This document shows positions 8,244 through 16,243 of a stretch of 19,045 nucleotides of DNA, piece after piece. The translations under genes were made by a program, and so were the position numbers. The notes beneath the pieces were generated by a model, which did no database searches, had not been told where the DNA came from, and was given only the letters and a program-made list of their open reading frames with translations. Position 1 is the stretch's first letter. The number at the start of each line of letters is the position of its first letter. This DNA is from Lachnospiraceae bacterium (lineage in GTDB: Bacteria; Bacillota; Clostridia; Lachnospirales; Lachnospiraceae), in the NCBI GenBank assembly GCA_900769175.1, contig CAAGFP010000259.1, forward strand, positions 1-19,045. The letters run 5' to 3'.

Positions 8244-8269
8244 ATCAACTTGATTGATTCTTTTATCAA
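8244..8269. promoter_or_regulatory. Overlapping alternative small stems in 5' leader of short GH25 transcript
   Basis: On the minus strand, ATTGAT pairs with ATCAAT across AAAAGA, and the same ATCAA can instead pair with a TTGAT just downstream. These AT-rich 5-6 bp stems are mutually exclusive and lie within the leader expected from the 8290-8318 promoter. They are short and weak, so a regulatory role is only a possibility. Confidence 0.2.
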
Positions 8270-8289
8270 TACTTCGTTCGCATTCTGTT

Positions 8290-8318
8290 ATTTTATCATA
8301 TTATCCTGTCGAGGTCAA
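8290..8318 (-). promoter_or_regulatory. Sigma-A-type promoter for GH25-wzm-wzt operon
   Basis: On the minus strand TTGACC (8313-8318) and TAAAAT (8290-8295) are separated by exactly 17 bases, each 5 of 6 to consensus. It lies in the 171-base gap after the preceding glycosyltransferase gene and would give a leader of roughly 110 bases before the short GH25 gene. Downstream genes through wzm, wzt, the methyltransferase and the glycosyltransferases follow on the same strand without a clear terminator. Confidence 0.75.
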
Positions 8319-8342
8319 AAGACTCATGGTTTTTGTTCATGG

Positions 8343-9374
8343 TTATTGCTTGTGATACCGAATCCTTCTGTAAAGCCTCAGCAGGTGGTAATACCAGAAG
8401 AACAAAAACGGAGATTTACAATGAAGAGCCGTCAGTTTTTTCACTTCCTCATCCGTTCTTTCATCAAAATACAGGTTCGTCCGGTAATCCGGAAACAAGG
8501 AGAGAATTCCGATTCGAAGTTCCCTCAAAAAAGAAAGCTTCTGCTTAAATACGGGCACTCCGATTACATAAGTGAACAATGTATTCACATAGTAAATCTC
8601 TGTGAAACGATATTCCAGTTCACTTGGATAATCATCCAGGAATTCCCGTTTCCAGCATTCCTCCAAAAGAATCATCATCGTTTCGAGCCGGTCATTGCAT
8701 TTTTGTTCCGAGATATGGTGTGTGGTAGAGGCTTTATCCTGATAATAGAAATACATCGGTTCATCCACATATGCAAACCGGTTACAATAAAGCATGGTCA
8801 GAATTCCGGTACAATTATCCTCATAAAATGTATATTCCGGAAACCAGAGACCGTTATCATAAAAAATCGACCGCTTATATATCTTTGTTACCATGCTTCC
8901 GGGCTTTAAAATGGCCTCCCCTTTCTTCTCTTCATCCATATATCCTTCCATGGATGCGTCATTGCTTTCCGCGATCTCTTTTATTTCAAAGCTATGCTCA
9001 TTCGTAATGCAAAACTTGCATCCTACAATATCAGCACCGGTTTTTTCTGCTTTCGCCAGAAGTTTTTCGTAATAATCATAGGTGATCCAGTCATCACTGT
9101 CTACAAAGCCAAGCCATTCCCCGCTTGCGGCACGAAGTCCCAGATTCTTTGCGCCTCCCTGCCTGCGGTTCTCCGGTGATGCAATCACTTTCATTTTATC
9201 CGGGTATTTTTTTTGATATTCATAAAGAAATTCCAGAGAGGAATCGGTTGATTTATCATCGACCGCTATTATTTCATAATCTGAAATCGTCTGGTTTACC
9301 AAAGAATCCAGACAAAACTTCAATTTTCCTCCGTCCATCTGGTTATAAACAGGGACAATAATGGAAAGTTTCAT
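8343..9374 (-). CDS. GT2-family glycosyltransferase (GT-A)
   Basis: A 343-residue glycosyltransferase. It opens with MKLSIIVPVYN, followed by VDDKSTDSS (38-46), the metal-binding DSDD (92-95) and an acidic EDN (185-187) typical of the catalytic base region in GT2 enzymes of capsule and O-antigen clusters. The C-terminal ~100 residues are aromatic and basic (ending RLYRRIRYHKQ), suggesting membrane-surface association. A longer frame begins at TTG 9440, but ATG at 9374 is preferred: GAGG lies seven bases before it, and the extra 22 residues would fall in a hairpin region. It sits 74 bases after the large GH25 gene. Sugar donor is unknown. Confidence 0.9.
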   Translation of the reverse strand: MKLSIIVPVYNQMDGGKLKFCLDSLVNQTISDYEIIAVDDKSTDSSLEFLYEYQKKYPDKMKVIASPENRRQGGAKNLGLRAASGEWLGFVDSDDWITYDYYEKLLAKAEKTGADIVGCKFCITNEHSFEIKEIAESNDASMEGYMDEEKKGEAILKPGSMVTKIYKRSIFYDNGLWFPEYTFYEDNCTGILTMLYCNRFAYVDEPMYFYYQDKASTTHHISEQKCNDRLETMMILLEECWKREFLDDYPSELEYRFTEIYYVNTLFTYVIGVPVFKQKLSFLRELRIGILSLFPDYRTNLYFDERTDEEVKKLTALHCKSPFLFFWYYHLLRLYRRIRYHKQ

Positions 9375-9390
9375 ATCTTTTCCTCGCGAA

Positions 9391-9432
9391 AGAAAGACCA
9401 CACACGCCACAATAGCTGTATATGGTCTTTCT
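9391..9432 (-). terminator. 10-bp inverted repeat, possible terminator or attenuator
   Basis: AGAAAGACCA and TGGTCTTTCT form a perfect 10-bp stem around a 22-base loop that can pair a little further. On the minus strand it begins 17 bases after the large GH25 stop codon, and its 3' arm is T-rich and runs on into TTTC. It ends just before the ribosome site of the next glycosyltransferase. This position fits a leaky terminator or attenuator reducing glycosyltransferase expression relative to the GH25 gene. The T-run is interrupted by C, so efficiency is uncertain. Confidence 0.5.
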
Positions 9433-9448
9433 CCTTTCAACCGTTCAA

Positions 9449-12400
9449 TTAATATCCTAAATAGCTGATGTTCATGTCAACATCACCACTGATACCATTC
9501 ACTTTACCTTTATCTGTATACTGCCACATATCATATCTTCCGGAATAGGAAGGCTGTGATGCATATTGTGCCAGCCATACTTTATATCCGCTTAATGCAC
9601 TTGCATTTAAGCTGTCTGTCCACCAGCTCTTGCATGCATATACACCGGGCGTATATCCTGCATTCTTTACCGTCTCGCAGAAGGCTTTACATACTGCAGT
9701 TCTTGTTTCCCTGGAAAGAGAATTGGCACGTCCGTTGGAAGTCTTTTCCGTATCGATGAAAATCGGATAAGCTATTTTATAATTCTTTGCAAGCGCAATT
9801 GCCATGGACGCTTCTTCTACTGCTTCCACCTCGCTGACTGCCTGGGAGAAGAAATAAATTCCTACCTTTAATCCCGCAGCATTCGCGCCGGCTGCATAGG
9901 AAGCAAACTTCGGATCCTGAACCAGAACACCGGTCGAAGAACCACGGTATCCGCAACGGATAATGACATAAGAGATACCGGAATTCTTTACTGCATTCCA
10001 GTCAATTGTGCCGTTCCACTTACTGACATCAATTCCCAATACTCCGCCGTTCATGGAAAGAGAACCATCGCTGGCAAAATTATATTTTACGCCCTGAATC
10101 ACCTGTTCGCCGGTTACGTACTTTCCGTTTTTATCAAAGAAATAGGTCTTACCGCCTATGGTCTGCCATCCGGTATATTTATATATCGTTTCGGATGTGA
10201 TATAAAATGCGGTTGCAGTATAATAATCTGCCCATTTCGCTTCAACGTATTTTCCTTCCGCATTCTTAATATAAATCTGGTGTCCTTCCTCGTCCTTTAA
10301 AAGAGTCGTTGTATCTTTCTTCGGATTCGCTTTTACCGTGATATTTACGGTAGCGGTCGCAGGTTTTCCTTCCGTATTCTTTTCTTTTGTTGAAACGGTT
10401 ATCACTGCAGTTCCGACAGACACACCGGTTACAACACCTTTTTCACTTACCTTTGCCACTTTCTCATTCGAAGAAGTGTAAAGTACGGAATTATCAGAGC
10501 TATAGTCTGAAACGGTCGGTGTAATGGTATATTCTTCACCGACTAATACGGTGTAATTTGCATCCTTTACGGTAACCTTCAAGTCACCGGAAGTAACGGT
10601 TACTTTACAGGTTGCGGTCTTTACTTTTCCGTCTTTGTCTTTTGCCACGGAGGTACAGGTAATGGTTGCTTCTCCGACTTTCATGCCGGTAATTTTACCC
10701 GCTTCCACTTTTACAATACTCTCATCAGAAGATTTCCATGTTACATCCTGCGAGCAGGTACTCGGAGTAATGGAAGGCGTAAGCACTTCTGATTCTCCGA
10801 CTCTGACAGAAGTCTGGGTTTTCAATACAAGGTTTGTGATATAGCTTTCCGTCGGTCTTTCACTACTGGGTTCTTCCGAACTGCTGGGTTCCTCGGATGA
10901 AGGTTTCTCGCTGGAAGGATTCTCGCCTCCGCTTACCACGATATTGAAGCTGTATTGTCTGGTAGAGGTATCGGAAGAATCACTCTTGCTCGTTCTGGTA
11001 ACATTACAAAAAACGGAGGTTTCACCGGAAGCGACTGCTTTCACAGTAGCACTGTTTCCGGAGGTGGAAGATACGGATGCAATTCCTTCATTTCCTGAAA
11101 ACCAGGAATAAGAATAGGTATTGGCACTTTCATCATATCCGTCAATATCCGTCGGTTTAATCGTCAAAGTTGTTGTTGCACCAACACCCAGTGTTATGGT
11201 CTCTGCCCGGAAAAACCGGTCATAAACATATGCAACCAGGGTCTGCGGATCTTTGATTTTGGATTTATCAATGGGAGCATACCCGTCCGCACCGCCGATT
11301 ACGGTTTTCGTGGAAGCAACCCATTCAACGGTATCTTTTAACAATGGTTCTTCATCCACATTGCCTTTGTCTTCGGTATCTTCTTTGGCAACATCAACTT
11401 CATCTTCTGTTTTGATTTCGTTGATAATATTAATTGCCGTATAAGTAATTTTATCCTTTACGGTAACCTTGGTCGCCGTCTCGGGGAAGTGGTATTCATC
11501 AATGGATTTAATGGTTACGAGATATTCACCCGGAGTAAGCTTATCCTGATAAATAATTCCGTCCATATCTTCATCGAGCCACAGATAATCATTCTTATCC
11601 GGTCCGAGTGCTTCGATTTCAAATTTGACATTTGAAATCAGTTTCTCATCCCGTCGGTTTTCGAACTTGATCTTTAAATCTCTTTCAACAGAAGTAAAGG
11701 TTACGGTAATCGGAATCTCTTCGTCCTGATCGTCTTTTGCCCAGATTTCAACATTATCCGCCGCCAGGGTTACAACCCCTTTTATTCCGTCATTTCCGAT
11801 TCCTTCAAGTTCTTCCAGATGGCTTCCGATTGATGCAAAGGAGCCTACCTGTCTTACCTGTAATTTATTGAATACAAACACATTTAAAATAACAAGCAAA
11901 ACTGCTATTAACGCAACACCGGCAACTCCCATTGCGATGTCCATCCAGGTAAGGTTCGCAATAAAATGTTTAAATCCGTTTTCTTCTTTTTTGTTCATTC
12001 TCTGTTCTGCCGGTTTTCGGTTTCCGGAACCGTTATTTCCTGTATTTTTGTTTCCGGCAGTTTTGTTCCCGGAAACATGATTTCCTGCAGCTTTGCTTCC
12101 AGCCGCACGTTTTTCCGCATCTTGGCTTCCGGCTGCACTGTTTCCTGCAACTTTGCTTCCGGCCGCACTGTTTCCTGCAACTTTGCTTCCGGCCGCACTG
12201 TTTCCCGCAACTTTGCTTCCGGCTGCATGATTTCCTTTGGCTCTGTTTCCGGAGCCGTTATTTCCTGACGCTTTGTTAGGTGCTGTCGTTCTCTCTGTCT
12301 GTTTTGCTGTGACGGAAGCCGTTTTCATCCCGGCAGCGGAAACGGAAGCAGAAGGTTCATCTTCATCATGATAATTCAAATCACCCAAATCATCGGGAAT

Positions 12401-12706
12401 ATCCTCATTTGCCGTTTCAGTAAGGAACGCATCGGAACTCTCCAATCCTTCCGTCATAACCGGCTCTTCATATGTAATTTCCGAAAATTCCAGTTTCGAG
12501 AAATCGTCCATAGCCTCTATTACACCCGGATCAAGGGCCGGTACGGCAGGTTCTTCTTTGTATATAATTTCTCCGTTGAAGACAGTATCTTCTTTCACTT
12601 CTTCCACGAGTTTTATTTCTTCCTCATTCGGAATGGGAGGAATTATTCCTGTATTGTCAAGGTTCTCAGCATCTTTTACTTCAAAATCATCAATATCAAA
12701 TTTCAT
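9449..12706 (-). CDS. Large membrane-anchored GH25 protein with Big_2 domains and cytoplasmic pentapeptide repeats
   Basis: A 1085-residue protein. Residues 1-140 are acidic and disordered. Residues 145-230 are a five-residue repeat (AAGSK/VAGNS type). One hydrophobic helix lies at 256-280, so the repeats should be cytoplasmic. Outside: a beta-rich module (335-425) followed by IKTEDEVD (431-438), shared with the short GH25 protein; an Ig-like domain (495-591); a PSSE-rich linker (597-618); two clear Big_2 domains (622-704 and 709-791); a region with cell-wall-binding-like repeat GWQTIGGKTYFFDKNGKYV (846-864); and a C-terminal GH25 domain (890-1085) with GIDVSKW, FIDTE and D893, D985, E987 as expected catalytic acids. 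It likely spans the wall and cuts or binds peptidoglycan. A promoter lies upstream; the ribosome site is weak because GGAG is about 15 bases from the ATG. Confidence 0.92.
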   Translation of the reverse strand: MKFDIDDFEVKDAENLDNTGIIPPIPNEEEIKLVEEVKEDTVFNGEIIYKEEPAVPALDPGVIEAMDDFSKLEFSEITYEEPVMTEGLESSDAFLTETANEDIPDDLGDLNYHDEDEPSASVSAAGMKTASVTAKQTERTTAPNKASGNNGSGNRAKGNHAAGSKVAGNSAAGSKVAGNSAAGSKVAGNSAAGSQDAEKRAAGSKAAGNHVSGNKTAGNKNTGNNGSGNRKPAEQRMNKKEENGFKHFIANLTWMDIAMGVAGVALIAVLLVILNVFVFNKLQVRQVGSFASIGSHLEELEGIGNDGIKGVVTLAADNVEIWAKDDQDEEIPITVTFTSVERDLKIKFENRRDEKLISNVKFEIEALGPDKNDYLWLDEDMDGIIYQDKLTPGEYLVTIKSIDEYHFPETATKVTVKDKITYTAINIINEIKTEDEVDVAKEDTEDKGNVDEEPLLKDTVEWVASTKTVIGGADGYAPIDKSKIKDPQTLVAYVYDRFFRAETITLGVGATTTLTIKPTDIDGYDESANTYSYSWFSGNEGIASVSSTSGNSATVKAVASGETSVFCNVTRTSKSDSSDTSTRQYSFNIVVSGGENPSSEKPSSEEPSSSEEPSSERPTESYITNLVLKTQTSVRVGESEVLTPSITPSTCSQDVTWKSSDESIVKVEAGKITGMKVGEATITCTSVAKDKDGKVKTATCKVTVTSGDLKVTVKDANYTVLVGEEYTITPTVSDYSSDNSVLYTSSNEKVAKVSEKGVVTGVSVGTAVITVSTKEKNTEGKPATATVNITVKANPKKDTTTLLKDEEGHQIYIKNAEGKYVEAKWADYYTATAFYITSETIYKYTGWQTIGGKTYFFDKNGKYVTGEQVIQGVKYNFASDGSLSMNGGVLGIDVSKWNGTIDWNAVKNSGISYVIIRCGYRGSSTGVLVQDPKFASYAAGANAAGLKVGIYFFSQAVSEVEAVEEASMAIALAKNYKIAYPIFIDTEKTSNGRANSLSRETRTAVCKAFCETVKNAGYTPGVYACKSWWTDSLNASALSGYKVWLAQYASQPSYSGRYDMWQYTDKGKVNGISGDVDMNISYLGY
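12017..12274 (-). repeat. Coding pentapeptide repeat tract with near-identical 30-bp DNA units
   Basis: The tract encodes about 17 five-residue units of the form x-A/S-G-N/S-x. Three consecutive 30-base units (12125-12154, 12155-12184, 12185-12214) differ at only a few bases, with more diverged units either side. Near-identity at DNA level suggests recent expansion by slippage or unequal recombination, so copy number may vary between strains. Confidence 0.85.
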
Positions 12707-12771
12707 TTCTGCTCAGGACTTCTCCTGCTCCTCTCATATTCGTTCTCATTTTGCGCAATCACGCAATTTAT

Positions 12772-12800
12772 AGTATACCACAAAACAGCATAATCGTCCA
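12772..12800 (-). promoter_or_regulatory. Extended -10 promoter for large GH25 gene
   Basis: On the minus strand TGGACG (12795-12800) and TATACT (12772-12777) are 17 bases apart, and the -10 is extended by TGG immediately upstream. It lies in the 133-base gap after the SGNH-like gene, about 65 bases before the GH25 ATG. Confidence 0.65.
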
Positions 12801-12839
12801 CCTGTCATTTCGCAATCCAACGTTTATTTTCATGATTCA

Positions 12840-13856
12840 TCATTCAACCCGCAATCGACCGCCAATCATTCTTACAATCCGATCCGCCATGGCCTGAATA
12901 CCTTTTTTATTCGGAGTAATTCCATCCTCGGTAAGGTATTCATCGGCGTTTTGCGTATTAATGTTCACCCCGTAGAATAAATCCAGATAGGAAAGCGTAT
13001 AAACCGCATCCAGATTGTGAATCGGAGTCAATCCCGTCGGCATGTTTCCGTGTCCTAAGTTTTTCAGATCACAGCCTTCACGGTTTCCGTTTTCATCGAT
13101 ATAAAAGCAGAACACGGGAGATACAAAAACATACTGCATCTTCGGGAAATTAACTTCACAGTTATAAATCGTGGCTGCAATACTTCCCTGCATGGTAGAC
13201 ACATTATAAACATCTCCGTATATATCCGGAACGCGACGGTTTAAATAGTCATGACCATCATAGCAAATCATCATAATATCTATTTTATTAAAATCAAGGG
13301 ATTTGAGTAAATCCAGTGTTTTGCTAAACGCTTCCCTGTCGTAGCCCTCCGGAAGATATTCAATTGCCTTTTCCTGCAAGGAATAATCGCCCGTTCGAAG
13401 ATTTGAGGTCAGCCAGTAAAATGAAAATGCATTCACGGGATTCTCTTCAGGCAAAAACGTTCCGGTCGTTTCAGACGATAAAAAAGTTCCCGGGAAACTG
13501 ATATTATAGATATTTACATCTAACTCATCTGCCACCAGATCTGCCAGTGTTTTCCCATTGTATTTGGTATGAAGCGTATCATTTCCAAACATAACAATAT
13601 TAATTTCACCGTCATCTTCTTCTCCCCATACCACAGACGGCGGCATCAGATAAATCATATCTTCCGTTTCAATTCCGACATTCGCCGCATCCTCCGGATC
13701 AATGATGGCAACTTCTCCGCGATTCCAGATTGCAACACGGATTACAATCACCACAACCGTAATCAAAATAATACCTCCGATTGCTACCGGAATGATATGT
13801 CCCCAGTTCGGAACACGCTTTTTCTTTCCATTTGCTTTATTGTTCACATCACTCAT
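12840..13856 (-). CDS. Membrane-anchored SGNH/GDSL-like protein with altered catalytic residues
   Basis: A 338-residue protein with a basic cytoplasmic start, one hydrophobic helix (about 20-43) and an extracellular domain arranged like an SGNH hydrolase. Block I reads VMFGNDTL (88-95) where active family members have GDS; the block III-like segment is YDGHDY (199-204); block V reads DGITPN (311-316) where DGIHPN is usual. Thus both the nucleophilic Ser and catalytic His appear replaced by Thr. The fold call comes from order and spacing of these blocks and is moderately confident. SGNH proteins in glycan loci often add or remove acyl groups; this one may be inactive, glycan-binding, or use different residues. 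ATG has AGGG at usable spacing and lies 37 bases after the DPM1-like gene. Confidence 0.7.
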   Translation of the reverse strand: MSDVNNKANGKKKRVPNWGHIIPVAIGGIILITVVVIVIRVAIWNRGEVAIIDPEDAANVGIETEDMIYLMPPSVVWGEEDDGEINIVMFGNDTLHTKYNGKTLADLVADELDVNIYNISFPGTFLSSETTGTFLPEENPVNAFSFYWLTSNLRTGDYSLQEKAIEYLPEGYDREAFSKTLDLLKSLDFNKIDIMMICYDGHDYLNRRVPDIYGDVYNVSTMQGSIAATIYNCEVNFPKMQYVFVSPVFCFYIDENGNREGCDLKNLGHGNMPTGLTPIHNLDAVYTLSYLDLFYGVNINTQNADEYLTEDGITPNKKGIQAMADRIVRMIGGRLRVE

Positions 13857-13893
13857 TTTTTACCCTTATTCCTCTTTCTGACTTTGACAATGC

Positions 13894-14829
13894 TTACTCT
13901 TCCTTATCTTTCTGGATAAGATTTCTTCTGAATTCAAAATCTCTTCGGTTTTTTATTGTCATATCCGACAGAATCATGCCGGCGAAAAAAGAATGCAATG
14001 CCGCAAGGCCCACAAATCCACAGGCGATCATCGTCGGAAATCGTTCCACCAGCCCGCTTTGGAGATATTCAATAAATACCGGAATAAAGAATCCAACGGC
14101 AATTGCCGCCAAAATTGCGGATAGAATAGTGAAAAATCCCATCGGCTTGTAATTTTTATATAATTTTATCATGGTAAAAATTACCTTGATTCCGTCCGAA
14201 TAAGTATTCAGCTTCGAAACACTTCCTTCCGGTCTGTCACGGTATTCCACAATCACATTTTCAATTGCCATATTATTGGAAACGGCATGGATGGTCATTT
14301 CCGTTTCAATTTCAAATCCCTTCGACAAAACCGGGAAGGTCTTTACAAAGTCATAACTAAACGCTCTATAGCCCGTCATGATATCCTTGATTTTACAGCC
14401 GAACAGGCTGTTGATGGAATGCATCATAAGGCTGTTTCCGAAATTATGGAAAGGTCTTTTATTCTCCTTATAGTAGGTGGACGAAAGGCGGTCACCGATT
14501 ACCATGTCTTTGTGGCGCTTCAGCACTTCTTCCACCATTTGGGGAGCATATTCCAAAGGATAGGTATCATCTCCGTCAATCATGATATAGCAGTGTGCCT
14601 GAATTTCGCGAAACATGGTCCGGATTACATTCCCTTTCCCCTGCTGATATTCATAACGGACAATCGCTCCTGCTTTTCTTGCAATTTCATCGGTTCCGTC
14701 TGTCGAATTATTATCGTATACGTAAATTACTGCTTCGGGCAATGCTGCTTTCGCATCTTTTACAACCTTTTCAATGGTTTTGGATTCATTATAACAGGGA
14801 ATCAGCACCGCAATTTTATCCATTTTCAT
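13894..14829 (-). CDS. DPM1-like GT2 with two C-terminal membrane helices (polyprenyl-phosphate glycosyltransferase)
   Basis: A 311-residue enzyme that likely moves a sugar from a nucleotide donor to polyprenyl phosphate or to a lipid-linked glycan at the inner face of the membrane. The GT2 domain covers about residues 5-215, with VLIPCYNE (8-15), YDNNSTDGT (38-46), metal-binding DGDD (85-88), and the family motif IKDIMTGYRAFS (147-158). Helices at about 231-252 and 264-287 anchor it. The start overlaps the manC stop by four bases (ATGA), implying translational coupling. As dolichol-phosphate mannose synthases use GDP-mannose, GDP-mannose is the most likely donor (inference). GtrB/ArnC-type enzymes using UDP-sugars are the alternative. 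Confidence 0.88.
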   Translation of the reverse strand: MKMDKIAVLIPCYNESKTIEKVVKDAKAALPEAVIYVYDNNSTDGTDEIARKAGAIVRYEYQQGKGNVIRTMFREIQAHCYIMIDGDDTYPLEYAPQMVEEVLKRHKDMVIGDRLSSTYYKENKRPFHNFGNSLMMHSINSLFGCKIKDIMTGYRAFSYDFVKTFPVLSKGFEIETEMTIHAVSNNMAIENVIVEYRDRPEGSVSKLNTYSDGIKVIFTMIKLYKNYKPMGFFTILSAILAAIAVGFFIPVFIEYLQSGLVERFPTMIACGFVGLAALHSFFAGMILSDMTIKNRRDFEFRRNLIQKDKEE

Positions 14830-16175
14830 TCTTCATTCCACTCCCAGTCAAATCTCGTAATGTCATCTTCTTCCAGATAGTTTCCAATCTGGACTTCCAT
14901 GATGTGTAAATCACTTTCTGCCGTCACGGTATGTTTGCATCCCTGCGGAATACATACCACATCCGCACAGGTTACTTTCTTCTTCACTCCGTCGAGAACC
15001 AAAAGGCCTTCTCCGTTTACTATCGTCCAGATTTCCTTTCGGTTCTTATGCGCCTGATAACTTAAATGTTCCCCCTTCTTCATATAAATATGCTTTGTCA
15101 GGGAACGATTTCCGTCCGCATAGGTGGAATACTCCAAAACACGATATTCGCCCCAATGGCGTTCCTCATACTTCGGCCGCTCAATTAAAGGCTCTACTAT
15201 CGGCTTTATATACGAGCTTTGATGCTTATCCGAAATCAGAATTCCGTCCGGGCTTGCCGCGATTACGACATCCTTAAGCCCCATCGCAACAATCGGTATC
15301 TCAAGCTCATTGATGACATGGGTATTCTCACAGGTATCTGCCATGACGCCCATTCCAATCATGCCGTCCTCAATTTCTTCGGTCAGTGTATTCCAGGTTC
15401 CGAGGTCCTTCCACTGTCCATGGTATCGAACAACGCTGATGGACGCTTCTTTCTCGGAAACCTCATAATCGAAGCTGATTTTGGGCAAAGAGGCGTAATT
15501 GGCACGCACACCTTCGAAGGTATCAGTCTTTAGATAACCGGATAAAATATCCATCATGTAGCCTAAGCGGAATCCGAATACGCCGCCGTTCCACATTGCA
15601 TTTTTTCGAATCAGTTCTTCCGCTTCTTTTTCACTCGGCTTTTCGGTGAATTGCAAAACCGGATTCACTCCGGACAGAATTTCTTTGGAATCCGGAATAA
15701 TATATCCATATTTGGCAGAAGGGTAGGTGGGCTCAATTCCCATCAGAATCAGTTTGGAAATCCCTTTGGAAACCATATCCGCCATTTTACCCAGAGTAAT
15801 AAAATAATCCAAATCCGTAAACGGATCCACCGGCACTACCAAAACCGGTTCATCGTATGATAACCCTTTCTCCAATGCAAGATAGGCGCAGGAAAGAGCA
15901 ATTGCCGGAAAAGTATTCCTTCTTTCCGGTTCCACTACGATATCTACCGCATCCTTTAACTGGCTTCTGATGGGCTCAACCTGACTTTCGCCGGTTGCAA
16001 TTGTTATATGGGCATCAATCCCGGATTCCCTTGTCTGGGAATACATTCTTTGCAGCATGGATTGATATTCTCCGTTTTGATCTTTTAATAATTTAAGAAA
16101 CTGCTTTGAGCGGGTATTATTGGACAACGGCCAGAGTCTGGTTCCGCTTCCTCCCGACAATAAAATAATCTGCAT
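14826..16175 (-). CDS. manC: Mannose-1-phosphate guanylyltransferase / mannose-6-phosphate isomerase-type cupin
   Basis: About 449 residues. It makes GDP-mannose from mannose-1-phosphate and GTP. The nucleotidyltransferase domain starts with LSGGSGTRLWPLS and SKQFL, and carries FTEKPSE and WNGGVFGF motifs. The C-terminal ~110 residues are a cupin of the type II phosphomannose isomerase kind, with ERHWGEYRVLE, the metal-site region QAHKNRKEIWTIVNGEG, and a late GCKHTV. Length is slightly short of typical bifunctional ManC (about 470). Two in-frame ATGs exist (16181 and 16175). AGGA sits only one base from the first but seven from the second, so 16175 is preferred. A 62-base gap separates it from the preceding GT2 gene. 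It overlaps the DPM1-like gene, tying GDP-mannose supply to its use. Confidence 0.94.
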   Translation of the reverse strand: MQIILLSGGSGTRLWPLSNNTRSKQFLKLLKDQNGEYQSMLQRMYSQTRESGIDAHITIATGESQVEPIRSQLKDAVDIVVEPERRNTFPAIALSCAYLALEKGLSYDEPVLVVPVDPFTDLDYFITLGKMADMVSKGISKLILMGIEPTYPSAKYGYIIPDSKEILSGVNPVLQFTEKPSEKEAEELIRKNAMWNGGVFGFRLGYMMDILSGYLKTDTFEGVRANYASLPKISFDYEVSEKEASISVVRYHGQWKDLGTWNTLTEEIEDGMIGMGVMADTCENTHVINELEIPIVAMGLKDVVIAASPDGILISDKHQSSYIKPIVEPLIERPKYEERHWGEYRVLEYSTYADGNRSLTKHIYMKKGEHLSYQAHKNRKEIWTIVNGEGLLVLDGVKKKVTCADVVCIPQGCKHTVTAESDLHIMEVQIGNYLEEDDITRFDWEWNEE

Positions 16176-16243
16176 TTTCATTTCCTATCCGTACCATTTA
16201 TTTCTGTCTGTATGAAATATATAAAGGGCTGTCATCCGTCCTC

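Noticed and set aside
8220..8909. 229-codon open frame on the plus strand
   Set aside because: It lies antisense to a clear GT2 gene and its promoter region, has no ribosome site or recognisable domain, and its composition mirrors the opposite strand.
9375..9440. Upstream TTG start adding 22 residues to the GT2 protein
   Set aside because: The ATG at 9374 begins the conserved GT2 start and has GAGG at seven bases; the added residues fall in a hairpin.
12095..12244. Regular 30-bp repeats resembling a CRISPR array
   Set aside because: There are no unique spacers; the repeats are contiguous, in frame, and encode a pentapeptide tract.
14287..14880. 197-codon plus-strand open frame
   Set aside because: Antisense shadow of the DPM1-like gene; no start signal or domain.
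16182..16243. Separate promoter for manC
   Set aside because: The 62-base gap holds AT-rich sequence but no -35/-10 pair at proper spacing.
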